The notes beneath the pieces are model-generated. The model saw only the letters and a program-made list of their open reading frames with translations. It had not been told where the DNA came from and did not search any database. Below, one piece after another: positions 56,344 to 64,000 of a stretch of 64,000 nucleotides of DNA. Source of the DNA: Deefgea rivuli DSM 18356. Lineage in GTDB: Bacteria > Pseudomonadota > Gammaproteobacteria > Burkholderiales > Chitinibacteraceae. The DNA is taken from contig NZ_KK211081.1 of NCBI RefSeq assembly GCF_000620145.1, positions 1 through 64,000 on the forward strand, given 5' to 3'. Position 1 is the first letter of the stretch; each line of letters starts with the position of its first letter. A program made the position numbers and the translations under genes.

Positions 56344-57327
56344 TTAATTGGCATTGAAAATCCTGACTGCATCGCGGTAACCCGCCTCAGTGCGGCGCGC
56401 TAAGGATTTGCCTGAAAAGTCTAAAGTACCTTCTTGTGATTCAGGCTCATCGTTAGTGATGACAATCGGATCTTCAAAATAGCGATATTTCTGAATTCGC
56501 AAAAACCCTGCTTGCTGGCGAATGCTCGAATCGGCAGCCAATTCCTTATCCAAAGCGGCTGCGAGTTCAGTCAACTCGTTATACGTTTGCATTTGCGCCA
56601 TATCGCCTAACGTTTTATTCGAGAAGATAATTTCCAGCATCCGATCTTGCACTTGCGCTAAACCATCGGGCAATTGGCCTTTCAATGGGAATAAATTAAT
56701 AATCACGAATCGAGTGGCGCTGCCCACCGGCAACGCATCAATCATCGCCCTCAGCGGCGCATTATCAAACAGGCCACCATCCCAATAATGCAGCCCGTCA
56801 ATCTCCACGGGTGGGAACATCGGCGGAATCGACAAGGAAGCAATCACATGCTCAGCCGTAATAATGTGTTGGCGATTGCTAAAAATCTCGACATCACCCG
56901 ATTCGATTTGCACCGCCGATAATTGCAGCTCGGTCGCTGAGGCATTCAGTTTGTCAAAATCGATCAGCTCATGCAGCAGCTCGCGCAATGGATCGGCCGA
57001 ATACAACGCTGTCCAGTGTTGCATGTTCCAGTAATCATGCCGCAAGCGCGACATATGCGGATTGCCCAGCAGCGCCCGATTTTGCTCGAACACCTCAGGC
57101 AAAAATGGCAGATGCGGCACGGTGAGCTTTTCCCACAGCGTATTGAGCGCCGCAATCGGGTCGGCATCACGCGAGCCGACCAGCACCGCCGCATTCACCG
57201 CACCAATCGAAACACCAGCGACCAATTGCACTGGCAGCCTATTTTGCTCGCCCATATAGCGCAACACGCCCAGCTCATAAGCCCCCAAAGCCCCACCGCC
57301 TTGCAATAACAATGCTATTTCTTGCAT
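56344..57327 (-). CDS. Patatin-like phospholipase (DUF3734 type)
   Basis: A 327-residue serine lipase-fold protein starting MQEIALLLQGGG. The oxyanion-hole loop QGGGALGAYELGVL, nucleophile elbow GVSIGAVNA (GxSxG) and the catalytic Asp in YWDGGLFDNAPL are all present. The C-terminal segment with GKSLARRTEAGYRDAVRIF fits the DUF3734 extension. No signal peptide is seen, so it is probably cytoplasmic or inner-face membrane-associated. The first start in frame is a TTG six codons earlier; the ATG is preferred. Confidence 0.9.
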   Translation of the reverse strand: MQEIALLLQGGGALGAYELGVLRYMGEQNRLPVQLVAGVSIGAVNAAVLVGSRDADPIAALNTLWEKLTVPHLPFLPEVFEQNRALLGNPHMSRLRHDYWNMQHWTALYSADPLRELLHELIDFDKLNASATELQLSAVQIESGDVEIFSNRQHIITAEHVIASLSIPPMFPPVEIDGLHYWDGGLFDNAPLRAMIDALPVGSATRFVIINLFPLKGQLPDGLAQVQDRMLEIIFSNKTLGDMAQMQTYNELTELAAALDKELAADSSIRQQAGFLRIQKYRYFEDPIVITNDEPESQEGTLDFSGKSLARRTEAGYRDAVRIFNAN

Positions 57328-57410
57328 CGCAATAACCCCGAACAATCTTAAATAAAAACTCAGTTTAGCTTGCTAAATTTGAAATATTTTCACTAATGAC
57401 GGCCGTAGGC

Positions 57411-57446
57411 AAAAAAATAGCGCGGCAGTCAACTGCGGCGCTATTC
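57411..57446 (-). terminator. Intrinsic terminator of the MOSC gene
   Basis: Minus-strand hairpin AATAGCGCCGCAGT-TG-ACTGCCGCGCTATT followed by T run. Confidence 0.85.
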
Positions 57447-57478
57447 ACAATCATTTTTCTTTATAAGGCTTTAAAATT

Positions 57479-58270
57479 TTACGCCAGCACTTCAACCGGC
57501 ATATCCAGCCGTAATTCGCCCTCATTCAGCGCGATGATGTTTTGACCAAATAGCACAGCACCAGCGGTTTTTCTAAATTTGGCAAGGCTACGTAGAGGCT
57601 CTTGATCGGGAGATCGCTCTGCGGTATCTGGGTCCAGCGTCGTCATAATGCAGCGCTCGCAAGATTTGCCGATTTCAAATTCAATCTCGCCAATTCGAAT
57701 CCGTTTCCAGCGGTCTTCAGCAAACGGCTCGGTATTGGCAATGACCAAATTCGGGCGAAAACGCAGCATCGATAACTCGCGCCCGACGCGGTGGTTCAAT
57801 TCGCGCAGCGAGCCTTCGCCAATCAAAAGTAAAGGATAAGTGTCGGCAAAACTAACTGGAATTTCAGCGCGATTTTTTAAGCGTCGATGACTGGCAGGCC
57901 CAGTCCACATTAATTGAACTTGCTTACCCAAGTAAGCCGACAACCACGCATCGGCATCCAGCGCACCACGGCGAGCGAGAAACTCGGTTTCCCACACGTC
58001 GGCAATATGGTTTTCGCCAAAATTGCCCAGCGGCACAAAGAGGTCGACACACTGCGGCGCTTTCAGCCAAACGCCGTCGGGCGTGGGCTCAGCAGAAATC
58101 AGCAACAAGCGCGGCTCGGTGCGGCCCGTAATATATTTACCCTCAGGCGTTGCCACCATCCATTCCCGATCAAATTGCAGGCCGCGCAAAGTGACATGAC
58201 TGCTCGTCAATGCTTGGGCGCGGCATGATTTAAGTGGGTAGCGATATAGCGCGGCCAGCGTCATGGTCAT
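57479..58270 (-). CDS. MOSC domain protein (YcbX/mARC-like)
   Basis: A 263-residue protein with an N-terminal beta-barrel MOSC_N domain (LAALYRYPLKSCRAQAL, GLQFDREWMV) and a C-terminal MOSC domain. The molybdenum-ligating Cys is in GKSCERCIMTTLDP. Related proteins use molybdenum cofactor to reduce N-hydroxylated compounds. YcbX carries an extra ferredoxin domain that is missing here, so an electron partner is needed. Two closely spaced ATGs are possible; the first is listed. Confidence 0.88.
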   Translation of the reverse strand: MTMTLAALYRYPLKSCRAQALTSSHVTLRGLQFDREWMVATPEGKYITGRTEPRLLLISAEPTPDGVWLKAPQCVDLFVPLGNFGENHIADVWETEFLARRGALDADAWLSAYLGKQVQLMWTGPASHRRLKNRAEIPVSFADTYPLLLIGEGSLRELNHRVGRELSMLRFRPNLVIANTEPFAEDRWKRIRIGEIEFEIGKSCERCIMTTLDPDTAERSPDQEPLRSLAKFRKTAGAVLFGQNIIALNEGELRLDMPVEVLA

Positions 58271-58336
58271 GGTGGATTTCCAGTTATTACAGAGAATGAA
58301 ACCGTGTACGCGCTAAGCACTTTGAGGCAAGGTCAA

Positions 58337-58450
58337 AAACGGAGTCCACGAAAGGCACGAAAATCACGAACATCACGAACAATCGCACGACAAAACGTCA
58401 TATTATCCCTTGGTTTTCTTTCGTGCCTTTTCGTGTTTTTCGTGGACAAA
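58337..58450. repeat. Repeat family 5, second locus
   Basis: CCACGAAAGGCACGAAAATC with tandem CACGAAnat units at the left, and TTTCTTTCGTGCC, TTTTCGTG, TTTTTCGTGG at the right. The ends are inverted complements, as at 10911-11142. It lies between comEC and the MOSC gene. Confidence 0.75.
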
Positions 58451-58459
58451 TGGCTGTGC

Positions 58460-60766
58460 TTAGCGCGTCTGGGATGTCGCAGTGTACCAATATCGTGGCG
58501 CAATGGCGCGTTGCTGCTGCACTTGGATTTGCTCACCCACTACAAAACGAATTGCGCCCATTTGATCGGTACGCAACAGCGCCGCACCAGCGGCCGCATA
58601 CCGCGCCTCCACTTCTGGCCGTGGATGCTGGAAATGATTCATAAATCCGGCAGAAAACACCGCGTACTGGGGTTGCAAAGCACTCACAAACGCATCGGAC
58701 GACGAGTTTTTGCTGCCGTGATGCGGCGCAATCACAATGTCTGTCGCTGGCAAACCCGCCGCCAATAATTCACCCTCCTCCAATCGGCCAATATCGGCTG
58801 GAATCAACAGACTGTGCCAGCGATTACTGATGCGCAGCACGCAGCCTTTAGCATTGTCGTCACGTGCCGAATAATCCGGCCGCAGCCACAATAGCGCAAA
58901 TTGCACACCATCCCAATCCCAATGCTGGCCAGTTTGGCAGCGCTGCTGCGCGATGGATGTATTCAAGAGTGGATGCAAATCCGGCAGGCTATGCACAATT
59001 TGGGTAACGGCCACAGACGCAGCCGGATCGAGCAATATCGCTGCCGCGCCGATATGATCGTTATCATTATGCGATAGTAAAAGCACATCCAACTGGCGTA
59101 TCCCAGCTTGGCGCAACACCGGCAATAATACGCGCTCACCATTGGGCGCTTGGCCGGTATCAAATAGCAGCGCATGATTTTTCGTTTGCACCAACACACT
59201 CAAACCCTGGCCCACATCCAATACTTGAGCCATAAATTCATTCGGGGCTATTAATTTTTTCGGAGTAAAAAACAGCGGAAAGAGCATCACCCAACCCAGC
59301 CAACGTGCTGGGATACCTCGGGGTAATAACAGCAAGGCCATACCCAGCATGGCTAGTGGCAAGATACCCATAGAAGGCGTAACAAACTGCAAATCAGGTA
59401 TCGGTAAGGCCAAACAGCGCAGCAAGAACCAATCGACCACGGCAAATAGCCGCTCTGCCCAATGCAGTAGCGTTCCAGTTGGATCAAGCAAGCCTAACAA
59501 AGCCAAAGGCGTAATCAATAAACTCACCAAAGGAATCGCCAGCGCATTGGCCAGCGGAGAAATCAGCGGAAATTGCCCAAAGACCAATAACAGAATCGGC
59601 ATCGAAGCCAAAGTTGCCGCCCACTGCGTACTCAACCACACATGCCACTGCTTAGCTTCGCCAATCCGATTTGCGCCCGACCAAATCAAATAGCCCACCA
59701 CAATAAACGACAGCCAAAACCCAACCGACAGCACCGCAAATGGATCAAACACCACCACCGCCAACAATGCCCTCGCCCAGATGCTGCTGACCGCCATCGG
59801 TTTAGCACGCCACATGCACAGCGCAGCCACCAAAAGCATCAACACCGTGCGCTGCGTCGGCACCGCCATTCCAGCCAAGAGGCTATAGAAAAGCGCAGTG
59901 ATCACGCCCGCAATCAAAGCGGCGCGTTGCGCTGCAAATCGCGAGGCCAAAGCTGGAATTCGCCGCCACACACAGCGCACCATGCCAGCAGCAATCGCCG
60001 CCAGCAAAGTAATATGCAAACCAGAAATACTAATCAAATGTGTGATGCCAGTTTGTGCAAAGCGCTGCCACTGCGCTTTGGGAATCCCGCCCTGATCGCC
60101 TATCGTCAACGCGACGATGACGCCTTGATATGGCGCATCGTGAAGTAAAAATTGAATTCGCTCGCGTAAATGGGCGCGCAGCCGCAGCAGCGCATTGGCC
60201 TGCCCCGGCAAGCGCTCAGCCGACTTGAGATTTGCAGTCGCCGCGATATTTTGTTGCAAAAACCAGCTTTCCAAATCAAAACCTGCCGGATTGACTGCGC
60301 CGTGAACCGGCTTGAGTTTGAGCGCCAAACGCCAGCGCTCACCTGCAGCGACTGCGCCGATTTTGTCATTGCCATACACTTGAATCCGCGTGGGCTGCCA
60401 GCCAGAAATCGGCTGCGTTGGTGTAAAAATAAAGCGCTGACCAAATCGCGTTTGCTGCGGCAAATCACTGACATAACCCTCAACGATCTGCGTTTTCCCA
60501 ATTAAAGGACTGGGAATCCGCTGTGCCATCCGCCATTCAGCACGCCATTGCGCCCAAGCAAACCCCAAACTCAGCGAACAAATCCCAATCATCGCGTAGC
60601 GCAATATAGATCGCTGTGGCGGCAAAAATCGCGGCAAACCTATCAGTGTTAACGCCAAGCTAAGACCGAGCCACGCCAACCACGTTGGCGGCAAAGTCGC
60701 TTGCATTTGTAGCGTAATAATCCCAAGCACAAAGCAAGTAATAAAGAGTAAATAGCGGCTCAACAT
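58460..60766 (-). CDS. comEC: DNA internalization protein ComEC/Rec2
   Basis: A 768-residue inner-membrane DNA channel for natural transformation (called ComA in Neisseria). Order: N-terminal membrane segments, an OB-like periplasmic loop (about 80-180), the competence core with GITHLISISGLHITLLAAIA and multiple helices, and a C-terminal metallo-beta-lactamase domain with LDVGQGLSVLV, LLSHNDNDHIGAA and APHHGSKNSSS. The metal motif HxDxDH reads H-N-D-N-D-H, so it looks functional. With type IV pilins in the same window it supports natural competence. Confidence 0.95.
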   Translation of the reverse strand: MLSRYLLFITCFVLGIITLQMQATLPPTWLAWLGLSLALTLIGLPRFLPPQRSILRYAMIGICSLSLGFAWAQWRAEWRMAQRIPSPLIGKTQIVEGYVSDLPQQTRFGQRFIFTPTQPISGWQPTRIQVYGNDKIGAVAAGERWRLALKLKPVHGAVNPAGFDLESWFLQQNIAATANLKSAERLPGQANALLRLRAHLRERIQFLLHDAPYQGVIVALTIGDQGGIPKAQWQRFAQTGITHLISISGLHITLLAAIAAGMVRCVWRRIPALASRFAAQRAALIAGVITALFYSLLAGMAVPTQRTVLMLLVAALCMWRAKPMAVSSIWARALLAVVVFDPFAVLSVGFWLSFIVVGYLIWSGANRIGEAKQWHVWLSTQWAATLASMPILLLVFGQFPLISPLANALAIPLVSLLITPLALLGLLDPTGTLLHWAERLFAVVDWFLLRCLALPIPDLQFVTPSMGILPLAMLGMALLLLPRGIPARWLGWVMLFPLFFTPKKLIAPNEFMAQVLDVGQGLSVLVQTKNHALLFDTGQAPNGERVLLPVLRQAGIRQLDVLLLSHNDNDHIGAAAILLDPAASVAVTQIVHSLPDLHPLLNTSIAQQRCQTGQHWDWDGVQFALLWLRPDYSARDDNAKGCVLRISNRWHSLLIPADIGRLEEGELLAAGLPATDIVIAPHHGSKNSSSDAFVSALQPQYAVFSAGFMNHFQHPRPEVEARYAAAGAALLRTDQMGAIRFVVGEQIQVQQQRAIAPRYWYTATSQTR

Positions 60767-60836
60767 TTTTTCAGCTTAGCCGTCAAAGCCATAAATCGCC
60801 TTGCAACAATATGAAGGGGTGATAAACTCATCCCCC

Positions 60837-62012
60837 ATGAAGAATTACGACGCTGATTTGATTATTGTGGGTGGCGGCTTGGTGGGCGCGGCGCTGGCCT
60901 TGGCACTCAAAAACACCTCGCTATCGATTATTTTGCTCGAAGGGCGCGAGCCTGCGCTGGATTTTGATTTGGCCAGCTGGGATCAGCGCGTCTACGCGAT
61001 TAGCCGCGCCAGCCGAAAACTACTCACGAAGATCGGTGCATGGGAACGCGTGCGTACTGAACGACTCTCACCGATCACAAGCATGAAAATTCGCGGCGAT
61101 GCGCCCAACGCCAAGCTGGAATTTAACGCGCTAGAAAGCGGCGTGGACGAGCTGGCCTACATCGTTGAAAACCGCGAACTGCAACGCGCACTGTGGCTGG
61201 CGCTGGCCGACAGCGCCAATGTACAAATCATCACGCCGGCAGAACCCGAATCACTCGCCATCGACCACGATGCGGCAACGCTAACGCTGAGTGATAGCCG
61301 TGAACTTCGCGCACGTTTGGTGATTGGTGCTGACGGTGCGAATTCTTGGGTGCGCCGCCAAATGCAGATTGAAGCGCACAGTAAACCGTACGCACAATTT
61401 GGCGTCGTCGCGAACTTTTCCTGCGAGAAACCGCACTACGGCGCGGCGCAGCAATGGTTTAAAACCGATGGTATTTTGGCGTGGCTACCGTTACCACAGC
61501 AACAAATGTCGATGGTTTGGTCGTGCGACGAAAGCCAAAAAGACGAATTACTCGGGCTAAAGCCCGAGCTACTGGCTGAGCAGGTTGCAGCTGCGGGTCA
61601 TCGTGCCTTGGGCGAGCTGAAATTAGTCACGCCGCCAGCGGCCTTCCCGCTCAAGCTCATGCAAATCGAAACCTGCGTTAAAACACGCCTAGCGCTCGTT
61701 GGTGACGCCGCTCACACCGTCCACCCGCTCGCTGGTCAAGGCGTTAACCTTGGTTTTGGCGATGTGGCAGAATTGGCCAACTTACTGACAAAAACGCATC
61801 CGGAACGAATTGGCGACCTCTTGGTCTTAAGGCGATACGAACGCGCCCGCCGCGAATCGGTCTTACTGATGCAAACGGTTTGCGATGGTCTTCAGCAATT
61901 ATTTAATAACCAAAACCCGATTTTAAAAAGCCTGCGCAATTTCGGGCTGGGCTTTACCGATGCATTACCATGGATTAAACGGCAGCTCATCCGCCATGCC
62001 ATGGACTCATGA
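60837..62012 (+). CDS. UbiH/UbiF-family FAD-dependent hydroxylase
   Basis: A 391-residue flavoprotein monooxygenase. The FAD Rossmann motif is LIIVGGGLVGAALALAL. A second motif LVIGADGANSWVRR binds FAD and NADPH, and GDAAHTVHPLAGQGVNLGFGD is the ubiquinone-hydroxylase signature. Such enzymes hydroxylate the ring of ubiquinone precursors; whether this is UbiH, UbiF, UbiI or UbiM cannot be told from sequence alone. No clear ribosome binding site precedes ATG 60837; a TTG at 60801 is an alternative. It is divergent from comEC. Confidence 0.9.
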   Translation: MKNYDADLIIVGGGLVGAALALALKNTSLSIILLEGREPALDFDLASWDQRVYAISRASRKLLTKIGAWERVRTERLSPITSMKIRGDAPNAKLEFNALESGVDELAYIVENRELQRALWLALADSANVQIITPAEPESLAIDHDAATLTLSDSRELRARLVIGADGANSWVRRQMQIEAHSKPYAQFGVVANFSCEKPHYGAAQQWFKTDGILAWLPLPQQQMSMVWSCDESQKDELLGLKPELLAEQVAAAGHRALGELKLVTPPAAFPLKLMQIETCVKTRLALVGDAAHTVHPLAGQGVNLGFGDVAELANLLTKTHPERIGDLLVLRRYERARRESVLLMQTVCDGLQQLFNNQNPILKSLRNFGLGFTDALPWIKRQLIRHAMDS

Positions 62013-62053
62013 ACAAAACGAATCAAATTAAACGATTAAAAATAAGGATCATC

Positions 62054-62782
62054 ATGAAACACTTCACACGTACCCTGATTGCTGCTGGCATGATCGCAAT
62101 GACCGCATGCAGCGCGAATGCCGATGCGCCGCCAAAAGAACTAAAAGCCACTTTAGCCAAAAAACTCGGCCAGCCAGTTGATTCAGTACGTGAAACGCCG
62201 ATCAAAGGCCTGTATGAAGTGGTACTGGGTAAACGCCATATTGTGTATTCCGATGCCAAAGGCGAATACGTTGTGGTCGGTGATATGGTCAATGTGGGCA
62301 CGAAAAAAAGCCTGACCGAAGCACGTATGGCTGAGCTAAATAAAACTGACTTTGCCAAGCTACCCTTTGCCGACGCAATCAAAGAAGTTCGCGGCACAGG
62401 TAAGCGTCAACTGGTGGTATTTTCTGATCCAGACTGCCCATTCTGCAAGCGCCTTGAGCAACAGAGCTTGGCAGGGATCGACAACGTCACCATCCACACT
62501 TTCCTAATGCCACTCGCAGGCTTGCATCCCGATGCAGCGCGTAAATCTGAGCTAATCTGGTGCGCCGAAGATCGCACCAAAGCATGGCAAGACTTTATGC
62601 ATCAAGGTAATTTGCCAACAGGCGGCAAGACCCAGTGTGACAATCCAGTGGCTCGCAGCATTAAACTCGGTGAGTCACTCGGTATCAATGGCACGCCAGC
62701 GCTGATTTTTGCTGACGGCCAAATCGTCTCCGGCGCTATTCCAAAAGAAGAAATCGAAAAAATCTTCGCAACGCAAAAATAA
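62054..62782 (+). CDS. dsbC: Thiol:disulfide interchange protein DsbC
   Basis: A 242-residue periplasmic disulfide isomerase. Signal peptide MKHFTRTLIAAGMIAM with TACSANA (the C-S context could also be a lipobox-like site). The N-terminal dimerisation domain (VDSVRETPIKGLYEVVLGK) is followed by the thioredoxin domain with active-site CPFC at C128-C131, and a cis-Pro in NGTPALIFADGQ. Length is typical. The ATG at 62054 has AAGGATC upstream. It lies 41 bases after the hydroxylase gene. Confidence 0.93.
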   Translation: MKHFTRTLIAAGMIAMTACSANADAPPKELKATLAKKLGQPVDSVRETPIKGLYEVVLGKRHIVYSDAKGEYVVVGDMVNVGTKKSLTEARMAELNKTDFAKLPFADAIKEVRGTGKRQLVVFSDPDCPFCKRLEQQSLAGIDNVTIHTFLMPLAGLHPDAARKSELIWCAEDRTKAWQDFMHQGNLPTGGKTQCDNPVARSIKLGESLGINGTPALIFADGQIVSGAIPKEEIEKIFATQK

Positions 62783-62800
62783 AATTGATATCCAAGCATT

Positions 62801-62833
62801 AAAAAAGCCACCGATTTCGGTGGCTTTTTTTAT
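62801..62833 (+). terminator. Intrinsic terminator of dsbC
   Basis: Hairpin AAAAGCCACCGA-TT-TCGGTGGCTTTT with T run. Confidence 0.9.
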
Positions 62834-62843
62834 TTATAAAATA

Positions 62844-62894
62844 GGCGTATATAGTTAAAAACCTTAATCAAAAAGGGCTACGACAACATACCCC
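62844..62894. repeat. Repeat family 4, copy 6 (degenerate)
   Basis: GGCGTATATAG ... ACATACCCC; the left end has one change from GGGTAT. Sits at the bioH 3' end. Confidence 0.55.
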
Positions 62895-63655
62895 TAATTA
62901 CTTGCCAGAAATTTCAATTGTGCCGCCAAGAAATCCGCCCGATGCGACAAGAACGGCGCGTGCGCTGCGCCTTGATGCACGATCAATTCCACATCGCTCA
63001 ATTGTGATTTCAGCCAATGCCCAGTTGGCAGCGGCGTTAATGTATCTCTATCGCCATATTGTAATAAGACGGGGCAAGTAATTTGGCTAATTTGATCGCG
63101 CAAATCAGTATCGCGCAAAATCGCCAAGCCCTCGCTCAGCGCCGTAATACTCGGTTCGCCATGCTTGAATAAATCGGCGAGTAGTTCTTTGGTCACCGCG
63201 CGCGCGCTGGCATCACCCATCGCTTGCAAACTAATAAAACGCTTTAATGTACCTTGCCAATCTAACTGCAATTGTTCAGCAAATTGCGCCAACACCGTCG
63301 CCGGCATCGCCGAACGCCAATCGGTCCGTTGCATAAAACACGGGCTAGAAGCGACCAAGGTCAAGGATTTTACTTTTTCTGGCTGCTGGATTGCCCACTG
63401 CGCCGCCACCGCGCCACCGAGTGACCAGCCGATGATTTGCACCGGATACGGAAACGCCGCATCCATGGCATCGACCATCATTTGCAGACTGAGCGCGTCA
63501 GTTACAATTGACGCGCCGTGCCCCGGCAAATCGACCAAATGCACGCAATAATCCTGCGCTAATTCATCCGCAATACCATTCCACACCGTGCTATTCATCG
63601 CCCAGCCGTGCAATAACACCAAATCCGGCCCACGGCCACGCGTTTCAATCCACAT
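62894..63655 (-). CDS. bioH: Pimeloyl-ACP methyl ester carboxylesterase
   Basis: A 253-residue alpha/beta hydrolase starting MWIETRGRGPDLVLLHGWAMN. The nucleophile elbow is GWSLGG, the acid Asp is in LQYGDRDTLTP and the His in GAAHAPFLSHR, all as in BioH. It removes the methyl group of pimeloyl-ACP methyl ester at the end of the BioC-BioH route to biotin. No other biotin gene is adjacent in this window. A methionine six codons earlier is a possible start. Confidence 0.92.
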   Translation of the reverse strand: MWIETRGRGPDLVLLHGWAMNSTVWNGIADELAQDYCVHLVDLPGHGASIVTDALSLQMMVDAMDAAFPYPVQIIGWSLGGAVAAQWAIQQPEKVKSLTLVASSPCFMQRTDWRSAMPATVLAQFAEQLQLDWQGTLKRFISLQAMGDASARAVTKELLADLFKHGEPSITALSEGLAILRDTDLRDQISQITCPVLLQYGDRDTLTPLPTGHWLKSQLSDVELIVHQGAAHAPFLSHRADFLAAQLKFLASN

Positions 63656-63769
63656 TATTGTTCCAGCCAACATTCAAAACGGAGTCGAAGTTTACCGCCT
63701 CGCGCGGTGGATTTGCGCCACAGCCCAAAAACTTTTCGCTTGGCTTTCGGGTTACAGCGCTAAACAAGC

Positions 63770-64000
63770 TTAAATCCGTGTCGCCAAAGCGCTGGTCTGC
63801 GCCAGCCAAGCTGATCTATGCGCAGGTTGCGCACTGATTACAGGGCCAAAAACGGCCGATTTTGTCACCTTAATCCCGCAAAATTCCAACGTGGTTTTGC
63901 GCATTTGCCGCAAGACCGACAAACGATACACCCAGCGGTAATACCACGGTGGCGTGTCCATCGTGACCAGTAGATGCGCACTGCGCCCCTTGAGTAATTT
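63770..64000 (-). CDS. NAD(P)H quinone reductase/flavodoxin_2-fold protein, C-terminal part
   Basis: The frame is open from the window end to the stop at 63770 and encodes the last 76 residues. KLLKGRSAHLLVTMDTPPWY, then RKTTLEFCGIK and SAWLAQ are typical of the C-terminal region of flavodoxin-2-fold NAD(P)H oxidoreductases (the NQO1/MdaB-like group). The FMN-binding N terminus lies beyond the window. Between it and bioH, 63674-63769 shows no gene. Confidence 0.75.
   Translation of the reverse strand, partial: KLLKGRSAHLLVTMDTPPWYYRWVYRLSVLRQMRKTTLEFCGIKVTKSAVFGPVISAQPAHRSAWLAQTSALATRI

Overview
The window looks like a chromosome segment of a Gram-negative betaproteobacterium of the order Neisseriales. 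The strongest pointers are the earP-efp pair (EF-P arginine rhamnosylation), the aspS / DUF502 / FmdB cluster and the type IV pilin set. A chitin-binding module on a minor pilin suggests the chitin-degrading Chitinibacteraceae (Chitinibacter/Deefgea-like). That placement is inference; no rRNA gene or other taxonomic marker is present. No tRNA, rRNA, CRISPR array or prophage was seen. Nearly all genes are intact and of housekeeping type. The accessory parts are the left 2 kb and the many intergenic repeats.

Layout. 1-2.1 kb: an IS110-type transposase tail, then an AT-rich HEPN-domain gene between two inverted copies of a roughly 300 bp degenerate repeat. 2.2-9.2 kb: a MlaC-like protein, aspS, DUF502 and FmdB proteins, a tautomerase, a PhnD-like binding protein, a 37-residue basic protein and a non-coding stretch with DnaA-box-like motifs. 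9.2-17.2 kb: a potassium-channel/TrkA protein, a hydroxyacid dehydrogenase with an ArgP-type regulator divergent from lysA, a probable frameshifted small membrane protein, gltS and a Sua5-type protein. 17.3-21 kb: a five-gene pilin/minor-pilin operon whose last gene (PilV-like) ends in a repeat linker and a CBM5/12-like chitin-binding module. 21-30 kb: a basic amino-acid decarboxylase, clpB behind a sigma32-like promoter, a YjfB-like protein and dnaE. 30-35.5 kb: an anaerobic pyruvate formate-lyase locus with two FNR sites, pflB, a free-standing glycyl-radical spare-part protein and pflA, then a DUF808 protein. 35.5-46.2 kb: a CDF transporter, a DEAD-box helicase, a CorC/TlyC protein, and an iron-uptake block (PiuC, Fiu-like receptor, ExbD, ExbB, TonB) with a Fur-box-like site. 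Two universal stress proteins follow. 46.5-54.9 kb: purB, a DUF945 protein, earP-efp, DUF3422, and a DoxX/thioredoxin-like pair. 54.9-64 kb: an iron-type alcohol dehydrogenase, a patatin, a MOSC protein, comEC, a UbiH-family hydroxylase, dsbC, bioH and the end of a flavodoxin-fold quinone reductase.

How the genes fit together. The pilins and ComEC point to type IV pili and natural transformation; the chitin-binding pilin would tie the pilus to a chitin surface. The pfl locus, FNR sites and alcohol dehydrogenase point to mixed-acid fermentation under low oxygen. The TonB block is a self-contained catecholate-type iron uptake unit. At least five families of palindromic or inverted intergenic repeats are scattered through the window, usually just downstream of genes.
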